NCBI GenBank assembly: GCA_041397825.1
Contig: JAWKVX010000003.1
Location: forward strand, 62,001-126,000
Direction of reading: 5' to 3'
DNA length: 64,000 nt
From: JANNSX01 sp041397825
GTDB taxonomy: Bacteria > Pseudomonadota > Alphaproteobacteria > Rhizobiales > Hyphomicrobiaceae
The notes below the pieces were generated by a model. The model made no database searches and was not told the origin of the DNA. It worked only from the letters and a program-made list of their open reading frames with translations. Numbering within the stretch: the first letter of the stretch is position 1; every line of letters starts with the position of its first letter. The position numbers were made by a program, and so were the translations under genes. Shown here in pieces: positions 32,965 to 42,099 of the stretch.

Positions 32965-35616
32965 CTATTGGTCCAATGTCTTGGTGACGATCTCGAAGAC
33001 ATCTCGCGACAAACGGGGGGTCTTGGCGATGCGTCTCAGGGCCTTCCTCGCCAGCGCCCGCCGCTGCGCCTCGAGTGATCGCCAGGATCGAAAGGCACCC
33101 AGAAGGCGTGCTGCAACCTGAGGATTGAACTTGTCGATCTCCAGCACGCGGTCGGCAATGAAGGCGTAGCCCTTGCCATCAGGCCGGTTGAAGACGGAGG
33201 GATTGGCCGTCGCCAGCGCCCCGATCAGAGCCCTCACCTTGTTGGGATTCTGAATCGAGAACAGGGGATGTTGCGTCAGTTGCTCGACGACTTCCACCGT
33301 GTCGGGGAGTGAGGACGTGGCCTGGCACACGAACCATTTGTCCATCACCAGTAGATCGTCCTTGAACCGGTCGTGAAAGTCGTTCAGGGCCTGGATTCGA
33401 GCGGGTGTGTCGATGTCTGCCAGAAGCGACAGTGCCGCCGTCATGTCCGTCATGTTGCGTGCGCGCTCGTAGTGACGGCTCAGCCGCTCGATGTCGACAT
33501 CATCGCCGGTCGCAGAGAGCAGTGCGAGGGCGGCATTCCTGAGGCTTCGCTTGCCAGCGCTCTCTGCATCCGGGCGATAGGCACCTCTCGTGGCGAAGCG
33601 CTCATAGACGTCGCTGAGTTCGTCGTGGATGGTTTTGCCGATTGTTCGCAGGAGGCTGGACCGGGCCTCGAAGATGGCTGACGGATCGACGTTCGTTCGG
33701 ATCTCCCGCGCAATGTCGGATTCGCTTGGTAGCATGATGAGCTGTGCCCGGTAGGCTGGCTCGAGGTGCTCATCTGCCAGGGAGACGGCAAGTGCCTTGG
33801 CAAGCTTCTGACCGCGCCTCACCCGCTTGCCAGAGCGAATGGCGGCGACCATCTCGACGGTCAGGCGCGTCGCCAGGGTTTGGGAGGCGTGCCAGCGATT
33901 GTAGAGATCGCTGTCATGCATCATCAGAAACTCGAGGTCACGGTCGCTTTGCTCGATGGTGAGATTGATGGGCGCCGAGAAGCCACGATTGAGCGAGGGA
34001 ACCGGGCGAGAGGTGATGTCTTTGAAGCGCACGATCTGTTTGGGTCCAGTCACCTCGATGAGCCCGTCCCTGACCGGTGTTCCATCTTCGTGCTCGAGTT
34101 TGAGGTCCTGACCGTTCGAGCCGATGAGTCCCAATCGCAAGGGGATATGCTGTGGCTTTTTCTTGGGTTGCCCTGGTGTTGGCGGCAGGACCTGCTCGAT
34201 GGTCAGCTCGGCCACCTGGGTGCGCTGGCTCCACTTCAAAGTGCAGACGAGCTCTGGTGTTCCAGACTGACTGTACCACAGCAAGAACTGCGAGAGATCG
34301 CGCTTGTTGGCGTCGGCGAAACAAGCAATGAAATCCTCGACAGTTGCCGCTTCGCCGTCGTGCCGCTCGAAGTAGAGATCCATACCTTTGCGGAAACCGC
34401 GCGTGCCGACCATGGTCATGATCATGCGGCAAAGCTCGGCGCCTTTCTCGTAGACGGTCGCCGTATAGAAATTGTTGATTTCGATGTAGCTGTCGGGTCT
34501 GACAGGATGAGCGAGGGGCCCCGCATCCTCGGCGAACTGGTGTGCCTTCAGTGTTCTGACATCGGCAATCCGCTGGACAGTCGCCGAGCGCTCGTCGGCA
34601 GAGAATTCCTGGTCGCGGAAAACGGTCAGGCCCTCCTTCAGGCAAAGCTGGAACCAGTCACGGCATGTGATCCGGTTACCCGTCCAGTTGTGAAAATACT
34701 CGTGCGCGATGACGCTCTCGATCGCCTCGAAATTCGCATCCGTCGCCGTCTCGGGACTGGCGAGCACAAGACGGTCGTTGAAGATATTGAGCCCCTTGTT
34801 CTCCATTGCGCCCATGTTGAAGTCGGAGACTGCGACGATCATGAAGATGTCGAGGTCGTACTCCAGCCCGAAGCGCTTCTCGTCCCACCGCATCGACCGT
34901 TTGAGGCTGTCCATTGCCCAATGGCAACGATCCTCCTTGCCGGGCTCGACGTAGATCCTGAGGTCGACCTTGCGACCCGAGCTCGTCTTGAACGTGTCCT
35001 TCACCACGGCGAGATCGCCACCGACCATGGCGAAGAGATAGCTCGGCTTCGGGAACGGGTCGTGCCAGACAGCAAAGTGCCGTTGCGTGCCTTTGATCTT
35101 TCCCTGGTCGACGAGGTTGCCGTTGGAGAGCAGGATGGGCACATCAGCCAATTCCGCCTCGATGCGCGTGGTGTAGACCGAGAGGACATCCGGTCGATCG
35201 AGCGAGAAGGTGATGCGGCGAAAGCCTTCGGCTTCGCATTGGGTGCAATAGATGCCTCGCGAGCGGTACAGGCCTGACAGCGATTTGTTGGCTTCCGGAT
35301 TGCAATAGGTCACGATCTCGAGCGTGAACGGGCCCGCCGGAGGCTGGCGGATCGTGAGGCTTTCCTGACCGATCATGAAAGCGTTGGCGGGAAGCTCGGT
35401 GCCGTCGATCACGATTGAGCGGAACTCGATGGCTTCGCCGTCCAGGCGGAGTGCCGCCCTCTTGAGAGGCGAGGCAGGGTTCGGCCTGACCTTGAGCGTC
35501 GAATGCACCTTGGTCCTTGTCGGGTGGAGTTGAATATCGAGCTCTATCGCATCGACCAGATAGGGCGACGGCGCGTAGTCTGCGAGGCGGATCACGCGAG
35601 GGCGATCTTGGGACAT
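32965..35616 (-). CDS. pepN: aminopeptidase N (M1 family)
   Basis: 883 residues from the ATG at 35616 (an in-frame GTG at 35643 is possible). It has the exopeptidase motif GAMENKGLN, the zinc site HEYFHNWTGNRITCRDWFQL and the downstream EGLTVFRDQEF with the third ligand Glu. N-terminal SGLYRSRGIYCTQCEAEGFR and RRITFSLDRPDVLSVY match the E. coli-type PepN subgroup. It is a cytoplasmic zinc enzyme that clears peptides made by ATP-dependent proteases. Length fits the family. Confidence 0.95.
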   Translation of the reverse strand: MSQDRPRVIRLADYAPSPYLVDAIELDIQLHPTRTKVHSTLKVRPNPASPLKRAALRLDGEAIEFRSIVIDGTELPANAFMIGQESLTIRQPPAGPFTLEIVTYCNPEANKSLSGLYRSRGIYCTQCEAEGFRRITFSLDRPDVLSVYTTRIEAELADVPILLSNGNLVDQGKIKGTQRHFAVWHDPFPKPSYLFAMVGGDLAVVKDTFKTSSGRKVDLRIYVEPGKEDRCHWAMDSLKRSMRWDEKRFGLEYDLDIFMIVAVSDFNMGAMENKGLNIFNDRLVLASPETATDANFEAIESVIAHEYFHNWTGNRITCRDWFQLCLKEGLTVFRDQEFSADERSATVQRIADVRTLKAHQFAEDAGPLAHPVRPDSYIEINNFYTATVYEKGAELCRMIMTMVGTRGFRKGMDLYFERHDGEAATVEDFIACFADANKRDLSQFLLWYSQSGTPELVCTLKWSQRTQVAELTIEQVLPPTPGQPKKKPQHIPLRLGLIGSNGQDLKLEHEDGTPVRDGLIEVTGPKQIVRFKDITSRPVPSLNRGFSAPINLTIEQSDRDLEFLMMHDSDLYNRWHASQTLATRLTVEMVAAIRSGKRVRRGQKLAKALAVSLADEHLEPAYRAQLIMLPSESDIAREIRTNVDPSAIFEARSSLLRTIGKTIHDELSDVYERFATRGAYRPDAESAGKRSLRNAALALLSATGDDVDIERLSRHYERARNMTDMTAALSLLADIDTPARIQALNDFHDRFKDDLLVMDKWFVCQATSSLPDTVEVVEQLTQHPLFSIQNPNKVRALIGALATANPSVFNRPDGKGYAFIADRVLEIDKFNPQVAARLLGAFRSWRSLEAQRRALARKALRRIAKTPRLSRDVFEIVTKTLDQ

Positions 35617-35806
35617 GAAAAGCTCGCTGATGAGGCTTGGCACCTACGCACCAGCCTGTTGACGTGCCGCACTTTGCCGGTTCGCCGATAGACCGGCAAG
35701 TGCGCATGTCACCTGATGGTCAAGAATTCTTCTGTGTTCCCAACGGCTCAAAGCATCGGTTTGCCATGGTGCAAGAGGAGCGTGTTTCGCTTCCAGTCAT
35801 GGATGT

Positions 35807-35835
35807 TTGACACCCGCCGACCAAAGAGCTTTCAT
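35807..35835 (+). promoter_or_regulatory. possible sigma-70 promoter for the acyltransferase gene
   Basis: TTGACA (35807-35812), a full -35 match, is followed after 17 bases by TTTCAT (35830-35835), a four-of-six -10 match, about 70 bases before the ATG at 35903. The gap between pepN (minus) and this gene (plus) would need such a promoter. Confidence 0.4.
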
Positions 35836-35902
35836 GTTTTGGGTATGTCGTTTGCGACGATCTCTGGACGGCTCGAATCGCAAAGCTCGAGGGAGGGCAC
35901 GA

Positions 35903-36571
35903 ATGTTCTTCGGATCGAAAAAGAACAACCAGGCGAAAGCTGCGGAGCCGCCGAAGACGGCAGCGCCGGTGCCTGCCTCGACCCCGGAGGTCGCAGCCCA
36001 GGCCGCGCCTCCTGTCGCGACCCAGCCGCAGCCCGCCCCCGACACGACGATCGAGAAGGTGGCCGCGAGCGCGGAGCCGGCTGGACTGAGCGAGGAGGAG
36101 CTCAAGAAGCGCGCCGCCGCATCGAAGCTCGTCTCGGCTTCGTTCGGAGAGATCGTCAGCGTGCTGATGCGATCAGAGCATTACAAGAGCTACACGCTTC
36201 AGGATCTGGAATGGCTTGTGGTTCCGGCGGTGCTGTCGAACCAATTCCTGCTGGCGGAAGCGCGTGCCAAGGGCAATGGCTTCACGGCGCCGGTCGGCGT
36301 GGTGTTGTGGGCAAACGTCTCTGCGGACGTCGATCAACGCTTGACGGCCAATGTCGCACAGCCCATTCGTCTGAAACCCGAAGAGTGGCGCTCCGGAGAC
36401 ATCCCCTGGCTCGTCGATGCGGTCGGGCCACCGAAGCTGATCGGTGGCATGCTTCAGCAGCTCCATGCGAAGATCTTCAAGGGCCGCCAGGTCAAGCTCA
36501 GGACGCAAGGCCCTGACGGCAAGCCGGTGGTGCGAGTCATGGAGCTGAAACCGCAGGTCGCCGCAAGCTGA
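35903..36571 (+). CDS. HlyC-type toxin-activating lysine acyltransferase (orphan)
   Basis: The ATG at 35903, after GGGAGGG, gives 222 residues; upstream in-frame codons lack a ribosome site. Residues 10-75 are an Ala/Pro-rich linker. The rest follows HlyC: SFGEIVSVLMRSEHYKSYTL with His93 at the catalytic position, DLEWLVVPAVLSNQFLLAEA, VVLWANVSADVDQRL, and EEWRSGDIPWLVDAVGPP with Asp166 at the second catalytic position. HlyC moves fatty acids from acyl-ACP to lysines of RTX toxins. No RTX protein or type I exporter is nearby, so the substrate is unknown. It is convergent to the next gene. Confidence 0.82.
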   Translation: MFFGSKKNNQAKAAEPPKTAAPVPASTPEVAAQAAPPVATQPQPAPDTTIEKVAASAEPAGLSEEELKKRAAASKLVSASFGEIVSVLMRSEHYKSYTLQDLEWLVVPAVLSNQFLLAEARAKGNGFTAPVGVVLWANVSADVDQRLTANVAQPIRLKPEEWRSGDIPWLVDAVGPPKLIGGMLQQLHAKIFKGRQVKLRTQGPDGKPVVRVMELKPQVAAS

Positions 36572-36574
36572 TAC

Positions 36575-37777
36575 TCAGGCCAGGGCCTTCGCCATCCGAT
36601 CGAGTGCGATCTCGAGCTGCTGGGAGTTCTTGCAGACGCACATCCTGAGGAACCGCTCCGCGGGCTTGCCAAAGAGATGGCCAGGGGCAAGCCCGACGCG
36701 TGCCGTCTCCAGAACTTGACGGCAGGCGTCAGTCGAGGAGTCGATGCCTTTGAGCGAGAAGAACACATACATGCCACCGGGCGGCTTTTCGGGAAGCTCT
36801 ATGAGATCCAGGCCGCGGAGCTTCTCGTAGGCGAGATCTCGACCTGTCCGGCATCGCTCCATCGTCGCCTTGGCGAGCGGCTCGCCATCGACCAGGGCGG
36901 CACGCGCCGCCGCCTGCATGATGCCCGGTGTTCCAGAGTTCATGTATTGCGTCATGGCGGCGATCTTGTCGCCGATGGCGGGCGGATGCGAGAGCCATCC
37001 AACGCGCCAGCCCGTCATCGCCCAAGCTTTCGAGAAGGTGTTGACGGTCATGACCAGATCATCCGGCTCGGCGACCCTGAGGATCGACGGAGCGATGCCA
37101 CCCTCGCCGAAGTACAGCCGGTTGTAGCATTCGTCCGAAATGATCCAGATACCGTGCGCCCGGCCGAAGTCCAAAAGCGCACGAAGCTCCTCGAGTGACG
37201 CCGTCCAGCCGAGCGGATTTGATGGGGTCGAGAGGACAATGGCGCGCGTGCGATGATCGGCGGCAGCGAAGAGGCGGTCGAGATCGAGATGCCAGGTTCG
37301 CTCGGAATAGGTCATCGGCACGGTTCGTGCCTCGCCGCCCACCATGTGGATGGCACGTTTGATGTTCGGCCATTGCGGCTCCGGCACAATCACGTTCTGC
37401 CCAAGATCGATGATGGCGGAGAGACCGAGGTAGAGCGCCTGCATACCGCCGGGCGTCACCGTCGATCGCTCATAGCCGATGGGGATGCCGTGAATGCGCG
37501 TCTGATAGGCGGCCAGAGCTTCCGTCAGTGGCGGGTAGCCCTTCATGTCGGGAATGTAGAAGGTCACTCCGTCGTCGATGGCTTGCTTGGCTGCGGCCCC
37601 GATGAAGGCGGGCGTGACCATGTCGCCTTCGCCATACCAGAGCGGCAGAACGTTGCCGAGCTGGCTCGCGAGCCGCGCTAGCTCTGCAATGGTGTCGGTC
37701 GAAAGATCCTGAATCTGCGGCCGGAGTGCGTCACCAGCAGAGTAGGTGTGAAGATTGGCCTTTGTCATGGCTCTCAC
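36575..37777 (-). CDS. class I/II pyridoxal-phosphate aminotransferase
   Basis: 400 residues; ATG 37777 or the ATG three codons later. Fold-type I features are STPSNPLGWTASLEELRALL with the cofactor-contacting Asn, ISDECYNRLYFGEGG, and the PLP lysine in NTFSKAWAMTGWRVGWLSHP. The C-terminal Arg in ERFLRMCVCKNSQQLEIAL would bind the substrate carboxylate. It resembles aspartate or aromatic aminotransferases of the AAT-I family. The amino acid substrate cannot be assigned from the sequence. Confidence 0.85.
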   Translation of the reverse strand: MRAMTKANLHTYSAGDALRPQIQDLSTDTIAELARLASQLGNVLPLWYGEGDMVTPAFIGAAAKQAIDDGVTFYIPDMKGYPPLTEALAAYQTRIHGIPIGYERSTVTPGGMQALYLGLSAIIDLGQNVIVPEPQWPNIKRAIHMVGGEARTVPMTYSERTWHLDLDRLFAAADHRTRAIVLSTPSNPLGWTASLEELRALLDFGRAHGIWIISDECYNRLYFGEGGIAPSILRVAEPDDLVMTVNTFSKAWAMTGWRVGWLSHPPAIGDKIAAMTQYMNSGTPGIMQAAARAALVDGEPLAKATMERCRTGRDLAYEKLRGLDLIELPEKPPGGMYVFFSLKGIDSSTDACRQVLETARVGLAPGHLFGKPAERFLRMCVCKNSQQLEIALDRMAKALA

Positions 37778-37823
37778 TTTCCGGCGACGTCATCTGCGGG
37801 ACAAGCCGCATGTGAGCGAGCCG

Positions 37824-38045
37824 TCATGCCGTTCTGCGCAACCGTTCGAGAAGATGGACTCGTATCGCGCTCGAGAGCCCGGCCTTGCCGCGCTTCTCGT
37901 CTATCGCTCTGACGATCTCCGCCATCGTGCGGCCTTCGGCTTGGGCCAGTGCTTGCAGCGCGTCCCAAAAGGCGGCTTCGAGCGAGATCGAGGTGCGGTG
38001 GCCGGCGATAGTCAGCGAGCGCTTGATGGGCCGGCTCGCAGTCAC
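37824..38045 (-). CDS. ribbon-helix-helix domain protein
   Basis: 73 residues. KRSLTIAGHRTSISLEAAFW is the strand-helix start, and LQALAQAEGRTMAEIVRAID the second helix of the RHH_4-type domain common in alphaproteobacteria. The start overlaps the DUF4169 stop by four bases. The gene is in a fumC-DUF4169-RHH chain, so it may be a small DNA-binding regulator. Its target is not evident. Confidence 0.82.
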   Translation of the reverse strand: MTASRPIKRSLTIAGHRTSISLEAAFWDALQALAQAEGRTMAEIVRAIDEKRGKAGLSSAIRVHLLERLRRTA

Positions 38046-38239
38046 GGTTTCTGCTCGTCCTCGCTTTGACGGACACGGGCGCCGTCGAGGCGGCGTTGGA
38101 TGAGTTGATCGAGAGCAGATTTCTGCTCGCGCTCAGCCTTCTTGCGGCCGAACTGGACCCGATTGGTGCCGGCCTTCGCCTCGGCCTCGGCGCGTGCCTT
38201 GGCCTTCCGATATTGTCGCAAATTGATGACTTCGCCCAC
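38042..38239 (-). CDS. DUF4169 family small basic protein
   Basis: 65 residues from a GTG (minus strand, 38239) with CCGGAGG nine bases upstream. It reads VGEVINLRQYRKAKARAEAE, then TNRVQFGRKKAEREQKSALD, which matches the short DUF4169 proteins found beside fumC in rhizobia. A longer open frame in this phase reaches 38479, but that part is antisense to the fumC end and has no ribosome site. It is highly charged and probably helical; function unknown. Confidence 0.78.
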   Translation of the reverse strand: MGEVINLRQYRKAKARAEAEAKAGTNRVQFGRKKAEREQKSALDQLIQRRLDGARVRQSEDEQKP

Positions 38240-38241
38240 GC

Positions 38242-39633
38242 TTACGCCTCCGGAGAGATCATCTTCCTGGGATCGACCAACCGGTCGAACTCCTCCGCCG
38301 TCACGAGCCCGCCGCCCACGGCCTCTTCCCGCAATGTAGTGCCGTTCTTGTGCGCCGTCTTGGCGATCTTGGCCGCCGCATCGTAGCCGATTTTCGGCGC
38401 GAGCGCTGTCACCAGCATGAGCGAGCGCTCGAGCGCCGCCTTGATATTGTCCTCGCGGGGCTCGATGCCGTCGACGCAATGATCGGTGAAGCTTACCGCC
38501 GCATCGGCCATCAGCCGGACCGACTGCAGGAAGTTGTAGGCCATCACCGGGTTGAAGACGTTGAGCTCGAAATGTCCCTGACTACCGGCGAATGTCAGGG
38601 TCGCGTGGTTGCCGAAGATCTGGACGCAGACCATGGTCAGCGCCTCGGATTGGGTCGGATTGACCTTTCCGGGCATGATCGACGAGCCAGGCTCGTTCTC
38701 CGGCAGCGATAGCTCGCCCAGGCCCGAACGTGGGCCCGAGCCGAGAAAGCGGATGTCGTTGGCAATCTTGAACAGAGAGGCGGCAACCGTGTTGATGGCG
38801 CCATGCGTCATCACCATGGCGTCATGGGCGGCGAGCGCCTCGAACTTGTTCGGCGCCGACGTGAAAGGGAGGCCGGTGATTGCGGCAATGCGCTCTGCAA
38901 CTTGCTCCGCAAACCCTTTCGGAGCATTCAGTCCGGTTCCGACTGCCGTTCCACCCTGGGCGAGCTGCATCAGCATCGGCAAGGTCTGCTCGATGCGCGA
39001 GATGCCGTTGGCGACCTGGGTCGCGTAGCCGGAGAACTCCTGACCGAGCGTCAGAGGCGTCGCATCCTGGGTATGAGTGCGCCCGATCTTGATGATGTGG
39101 CTCCATCGGCTCGACTTGGCGTCGAGCGCGGCGTGCAACTTCCGCAATGCCGGGATGAGCCGGTGCACGACCTCTTCCGCGGCGGCGACATGCATTGCCG
39201 TCGGGTAGGTATCGTTCGAAGACTGACTCATATTGACGTGGTCGTTCGGGTGCACGGGCTTTTTTGAGCCCATGACGCCGCCCAGAATCTCGATGGCTCT
39301 GTTCGAGATCACCTCGTTGGCGTTCATGTTGGATTGAGTGCCGGAGCCCGTCTGCCAGACGACGAGCGGGAAGTGCTCGTCGAGCTTGCCGTCGATAACC
39401 TCCTGGGCGGCGCTGACAATCACGTCGCCGAGCGCCTTGTCGAGACGGCCGAGCGACATATTGGTCTCGGCCGCGGCACGTTTGACGATGCCGAGCGCGC
39501 GAACGATAGGAGCAGGCTGCTTCTCCCAGCCAATTCGAAAATTGCCGCGACTACGCTCGGCTTGCGCGCCCCAATATTTGTCGGCTGGGACTTCGATGGG
39601 CCCGAACGTGTCGGTCTCGGTACGCCTTAGCAT
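38242..39633 (-). CDS. fumC: class II fumarate hydratase
   Basis: 463 residues. It has the superfamily signature GSSIMPGKVNPTQSEAL, plus TGSGTQSNMNANEVISNRA, VHPNDHVNMSQSSNDTYPTA and the His in GRTHTQDATPLTLGQEF that acts in catalysis. It converts fumarate to malate in the TCA cycle and is oxygen-stable. Length equals that of known FumC (about 463-467). The stop is two bases from the DUF4169 start, so the three genes are likely one transcript. Confidence 0.96.
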   Translation of the reverse strand: MLRRTETDTFGPIEVPADKYWGAQAERSRGNFRIGWEKQPAPIVRALGIVKRAAAETNMSLGRLDKALGDVIVSAAQEVIDGKLDEHFPLVVWQTGSGTQSNMNANEVISNRAIEILGGVMGSKKPVHPNDHVNMSQSSNDTYPTAMHVAAAEEVVHRLIPALRKLHAALDAKSSRWSHIIKIGRTHTQDATPLTLGQEFSGYATQVANGISRIEQTLPMLMQLAQGGTAVGTGLNAPKGFAEQVAERIAAITGLPFTSAPNKFEALAAHDAMVMTHGAINTVAASLFKIANDIRFLGSGPRSGLGELSLPENEPGSSIMPGKVNPTQSEALTMVCVQIFGNHATLTFAGSQGHFELNVFNPVMAYNFLQSVRLMADAAVSFTDHCVDGIEPREDNIKAALERSLMLVTALAPKIGYDAAAKIAKTAHKNGTTLREEAVGGGLVTAEEFDRLVDPRKMISPEA

Positions 39634-39657
39634 CTGAACATGCTCGTTGCTGGGATG

Positions 39658-40209
39658 TCAGTTGACTGAGATGCCAAGCTCCTGGAGCTTCGACTTCAGA
39701 CTGCCAACCTGCTTCTTCAGGCTATCGACCTGCCCGGCCAGATCGCTCTTCTCCTTTGTCAGGGTGTCGACGCTCGATTTGAGCGTTCCGATCTCGGCAT
39801 TGGCCTTGTCGAGCGCTGATTTGGCGTCGTCTGCGGCATTGCTGGAATTGCCAAGCTCGGCCTTGAGTTGGTCGCGCTCCGCTGTCAGATCGGTCACGCT
39901 TTTGGTTAGGCCGTCACGTTCGGCCGTCAGAGTGGACAGCTGGCTCTCGGTCTCGGCGGCCTTGGCTGCTGCAGCATCCCGGGCCGCTGCGGCATCGGTG
40001 AGCTGGACGGTGAGCTCGTCGACCTTGGCCTTGAAGGAATCGCGCTCGCCGGTGGCTGCGGTCAGCTGCGAGGCCGCAGCGGCCATGGCCTCGTCCGCGG
40101 TGCTCGCACGGCGTGAGGCGCTCACGGCGTAGTAGCCGGCAATCAGCGTCGCGGCGATGGCGACAATCGAGATCCAGCGCCATGGGCCGCTGGTCGAAGC
40201 TTCAGCCAT
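39658..40209 (-). CDS. membrane-anchored coiled-coil protein
   Basis: 183 residues from the ATG at 40209, preceded by GGAGAGGA; longer in-frame extensions lack a site. One membrane segment lies at about 10-27 (WRWISIVAIAATLIAGYYAV). Residues 35-180 form a long coiled coil (ERDSFKAKVDELTVQLTDAA and many LxxLxxE heptads such as LTAERDGLTKSVTDLTAERD). The C-terminus (SLKSKLQELGISVN) is followed by the stop. It resembles poorly defined envelope spacer proteins. No specific family is recognised. Confidence 0.75.
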   Translation of the reverse strand: MAEASTSGPWRWISIVAIAATLIAGYYAVSASRRASTADEAMAAAASQLTAATGERDSFKAKVDELTVQLTDAAAARDAAAAKAAETESQLSTLTAERDGLTKSVTDLTAERDQLKAELGNSSNAADDAKSALDKANAEIGTLKSSVDTLTKEKSDLAGQVDSLKKQVGSLKSKLQELGISVN

Positions 40210-40352
40210 TCCTCTCTCCTCCCCAACTCTACGATCGGCAAGAGAGGCGTATCGCATCTTTGCGTGAAGTGGAAGATGCTTCCTAAGCTGGCGTCGTGCC
40301 ATCCGGAAGACCACCCGGATCGGGAGGTGGAGCTGTCGCGCGGGGGCATGCC

Positions 40353-41306
40353 TCAGCGTGAGTGTTCGATCGCAAGGTCGAGTGCGCGGTGATAGATCGA
40401 ATCCACGACGACGCCGCCGTCGGGGTTGCCGCGTGCCATCACCTCGAGCATGACGCCCGAGTTTGCCTCGAGCACCATTGTGCCGCCGCCAGACCTGACG
40501 ACGTCGATCGAGGCGAAGCGCAAACCGAGTCGGTCGAAGGCCTGGCGGGCAAGGGTGGCAGCGTCTGCTTGAGCGGGATCGTGCGGGTCGACGCGGCGCG
40601 CTTGGGCACCGTAGCCGAGATTATGCCGCCATTGGACTGCGATCGTCTTGCCGGCCGGCGGAACGGCAGCAAGGCTCGGTCCGTCGAGCTCGATCGTGGC
40701 CGGATCGAGCTGCCGGGCCGCGACCGATGCCAAGGCGAGCTCCGCCAGCGTGCTCCGGCCATCACCGGTAACCGTCGACCGATCCTTGGTGTAGGCCGCC
40801 AGGCACGTGTTCTCGAGGAGCACGAAGCGGACCTCCTGCTCGATCTCGAGAAAGGGCGAGAGAGCAATGCCGCGCGTCAGGCCAAACAGCCGTTGCGTCT
40901 CGAGCTCGAGTCCGGCCACGCTGCGGACTCTCGCCATCTCCATGCCGCCGGTGCCTTCGTTGTCCTTGATGACGACGTCCCGGCCGAACTCCTCGAAGGC
41001 CTCGAGCATGTGTCGCCAGTTGCCATCGACCGACATGAAGCCGAGGAAGCGCGGGTGCATGAAAAGGCGGTGGGGAACGGCGGGTACACCGCCACGGCTC
41101 AGTGCCTCGAATGTTGCGGCCTTGTCGTTGGCGACGCGCAGGCTGGAGGAGCTGTTCAGTCCGAGATCGTAGCCGTGGACGAAATGGGACCGTCGACCGA
41201 GCCTGATCTCGACGATCCAGCCGTCGCCGTGCTCGACCAGCTCGTAGCCGCGCAAGCTCGCGTAGCGGCGCAGACTTGCGACGAGGAGGCGCTCGGTGTT
41301 CTTCAT
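40353..41306 (-). CDS. ATP-grasp protein of unknown substrate
   Basis: 317 residues. The middle and C-terminal parts look like an ATP-grasp fold. DVVIKDNEGTGGMEMARVRS is the lysine/glycine-rich nucleotide loop and MVLEANSGVMLEVMARGNPD the metal-binding Glu-Asn region, as in RimK or cyanophycin-synthetase ligases. Nearby YGYELVEHGDGWIVEIRLGR-like N-terminus is small and unlike RimK. Such enzymes make peptide or amide bonds. It lies between a coiled-coil gene and sspB with no obvious pathway genes. Confidence 0.7.
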   Translation of the reverse strand: MKNTERLLVASLRRYASLRGYELVEHGDGWIVEIRLGRRSHFVHGYDLGLNSSSSLRVANDKAATFEALSRGGVPAVPHRLFMHPRFLGFMSVDGNWRHMLEAFEEFGRDVVIKDNEGTGGMEMARVRSVAGLELETQRLFGLTRGIALSPFLEIEQEVRFVLLENTCLAAYTKDRSTVTGDGRSTLAELALASVAARQLDPATIELDGPSLAAVPPAGKTIAVQWRHNLGYGAQARRVDPHDPAQADAATLARQAFDRLGLRFASIDVVRSGGGTMVLEANSGVMLEVMARGNPDGGVVVDSIYHRALDLAIEHSR

Positions 41307-41335
41307 GGCACGTTGGCCGTCGCCGGAGCCTGTGG

Positions 41336-41944
41336 CTACTTCTTGCGGAACTTATCGAGCGAAACCACCTCTGCCGATGGCTTCTCGGCCTCGAGAATCT
41401 CGTCGTCACCGCGCGTCTCGGCGCCGGCGGAAACCTGGACGGCCTCGGTCTGCTGTGGAGCGCGCGACGTCTCGCGTGCGGTGACGCGCTCGATCGAGGA
41501 CACCTCGCCGAGAGGCTTCGAGGATCGTGGATCGGCCGGCGGCACGATCTCGGTCAGATGGGGTTGCCGTCTGGCCGCCTGATCCGACCCGCCGGCCTCG
41601 AATTGCAGCCCATAGGGCACGCTCGGATCGAAGAACACCTTGATGGCGGTGAATGGCACGACCAGCCGCTCAGGAATCGAGTTGAAGGTGAGCTTGACCT
41701 CGAAGCGGTCGTCGTGCACGGCCAGGTCCCAGAAGCGATGCTGCAGAACGATGGTCATCTCCTCGGGATACTGCTCCTTGAGCCGTTTTGAGATCCCGAC
41801 TCCCTCGGCCTGGGTGTTGAAAGCCACGTAGAAGTGATGGTTGCCCGGCAGGCCGTCTGCCGCCACGTCGGTGAGAATCTGTCTGACCACGCCGCGAAGG
41901 GCCTGCTGCGTCAGCGACTCGTAGTCGATGTCCTCACCTGACAT
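41336..41944 (-). CDS. sspB: ClpXP adaptor SspB (alphaproteobacterial type)
   Basis: 202 residues from ATG 41944. The folded substrate-binding domain has FYVAFNTQAEGVGISKRLKE, MTIVLQHRFWDLAVHDDRFE, VKLTFNSIPERLVVPFTAIK and FFDPSVPYGLQFE. A long flexible linker then leads to a basic tail, AEVVSLDKFRKK, which in the family docks on the ClpX zinc-binding domain. SspB tethers ssrA-tagged proteins to ClpXP. The tmRNA gene lies about 150 bases upstream on the same strand. Confidence 0.9.
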   Translation of the reverse strand: MSGEDIDYESLTQQALRGVVRQILTDVAADGLPGNHHFYVAFNTQAEGVGISKRLKEQYPEEMTIVLQHRFWDLAVHDDRFEVKLTFNSIPERLVVPFTAIKVFFDPSVPYGLQFEAGGSDQAARRQPHLTEIVPPADPRSSKPLGEVSSIERVTARETSRAPQQTEAVQVSAGAETRGDDEILEAEKPSAEVVSLDKFRKK

Positions 41945-42099
41945 GGTATCGCTCGGCTGCCCCGCATACCGCCGTTGCACCTTGCCCGCGCCCCGGCGAT
42001 TCTCTCGAACCCGCCCGCGCATGTTGCCCGAGACCTCAAGAATTGCAACTACCTAAGTGATCCAGCTGAAGTTTGCGGAGGCGATGCGCGGGGATAAGT

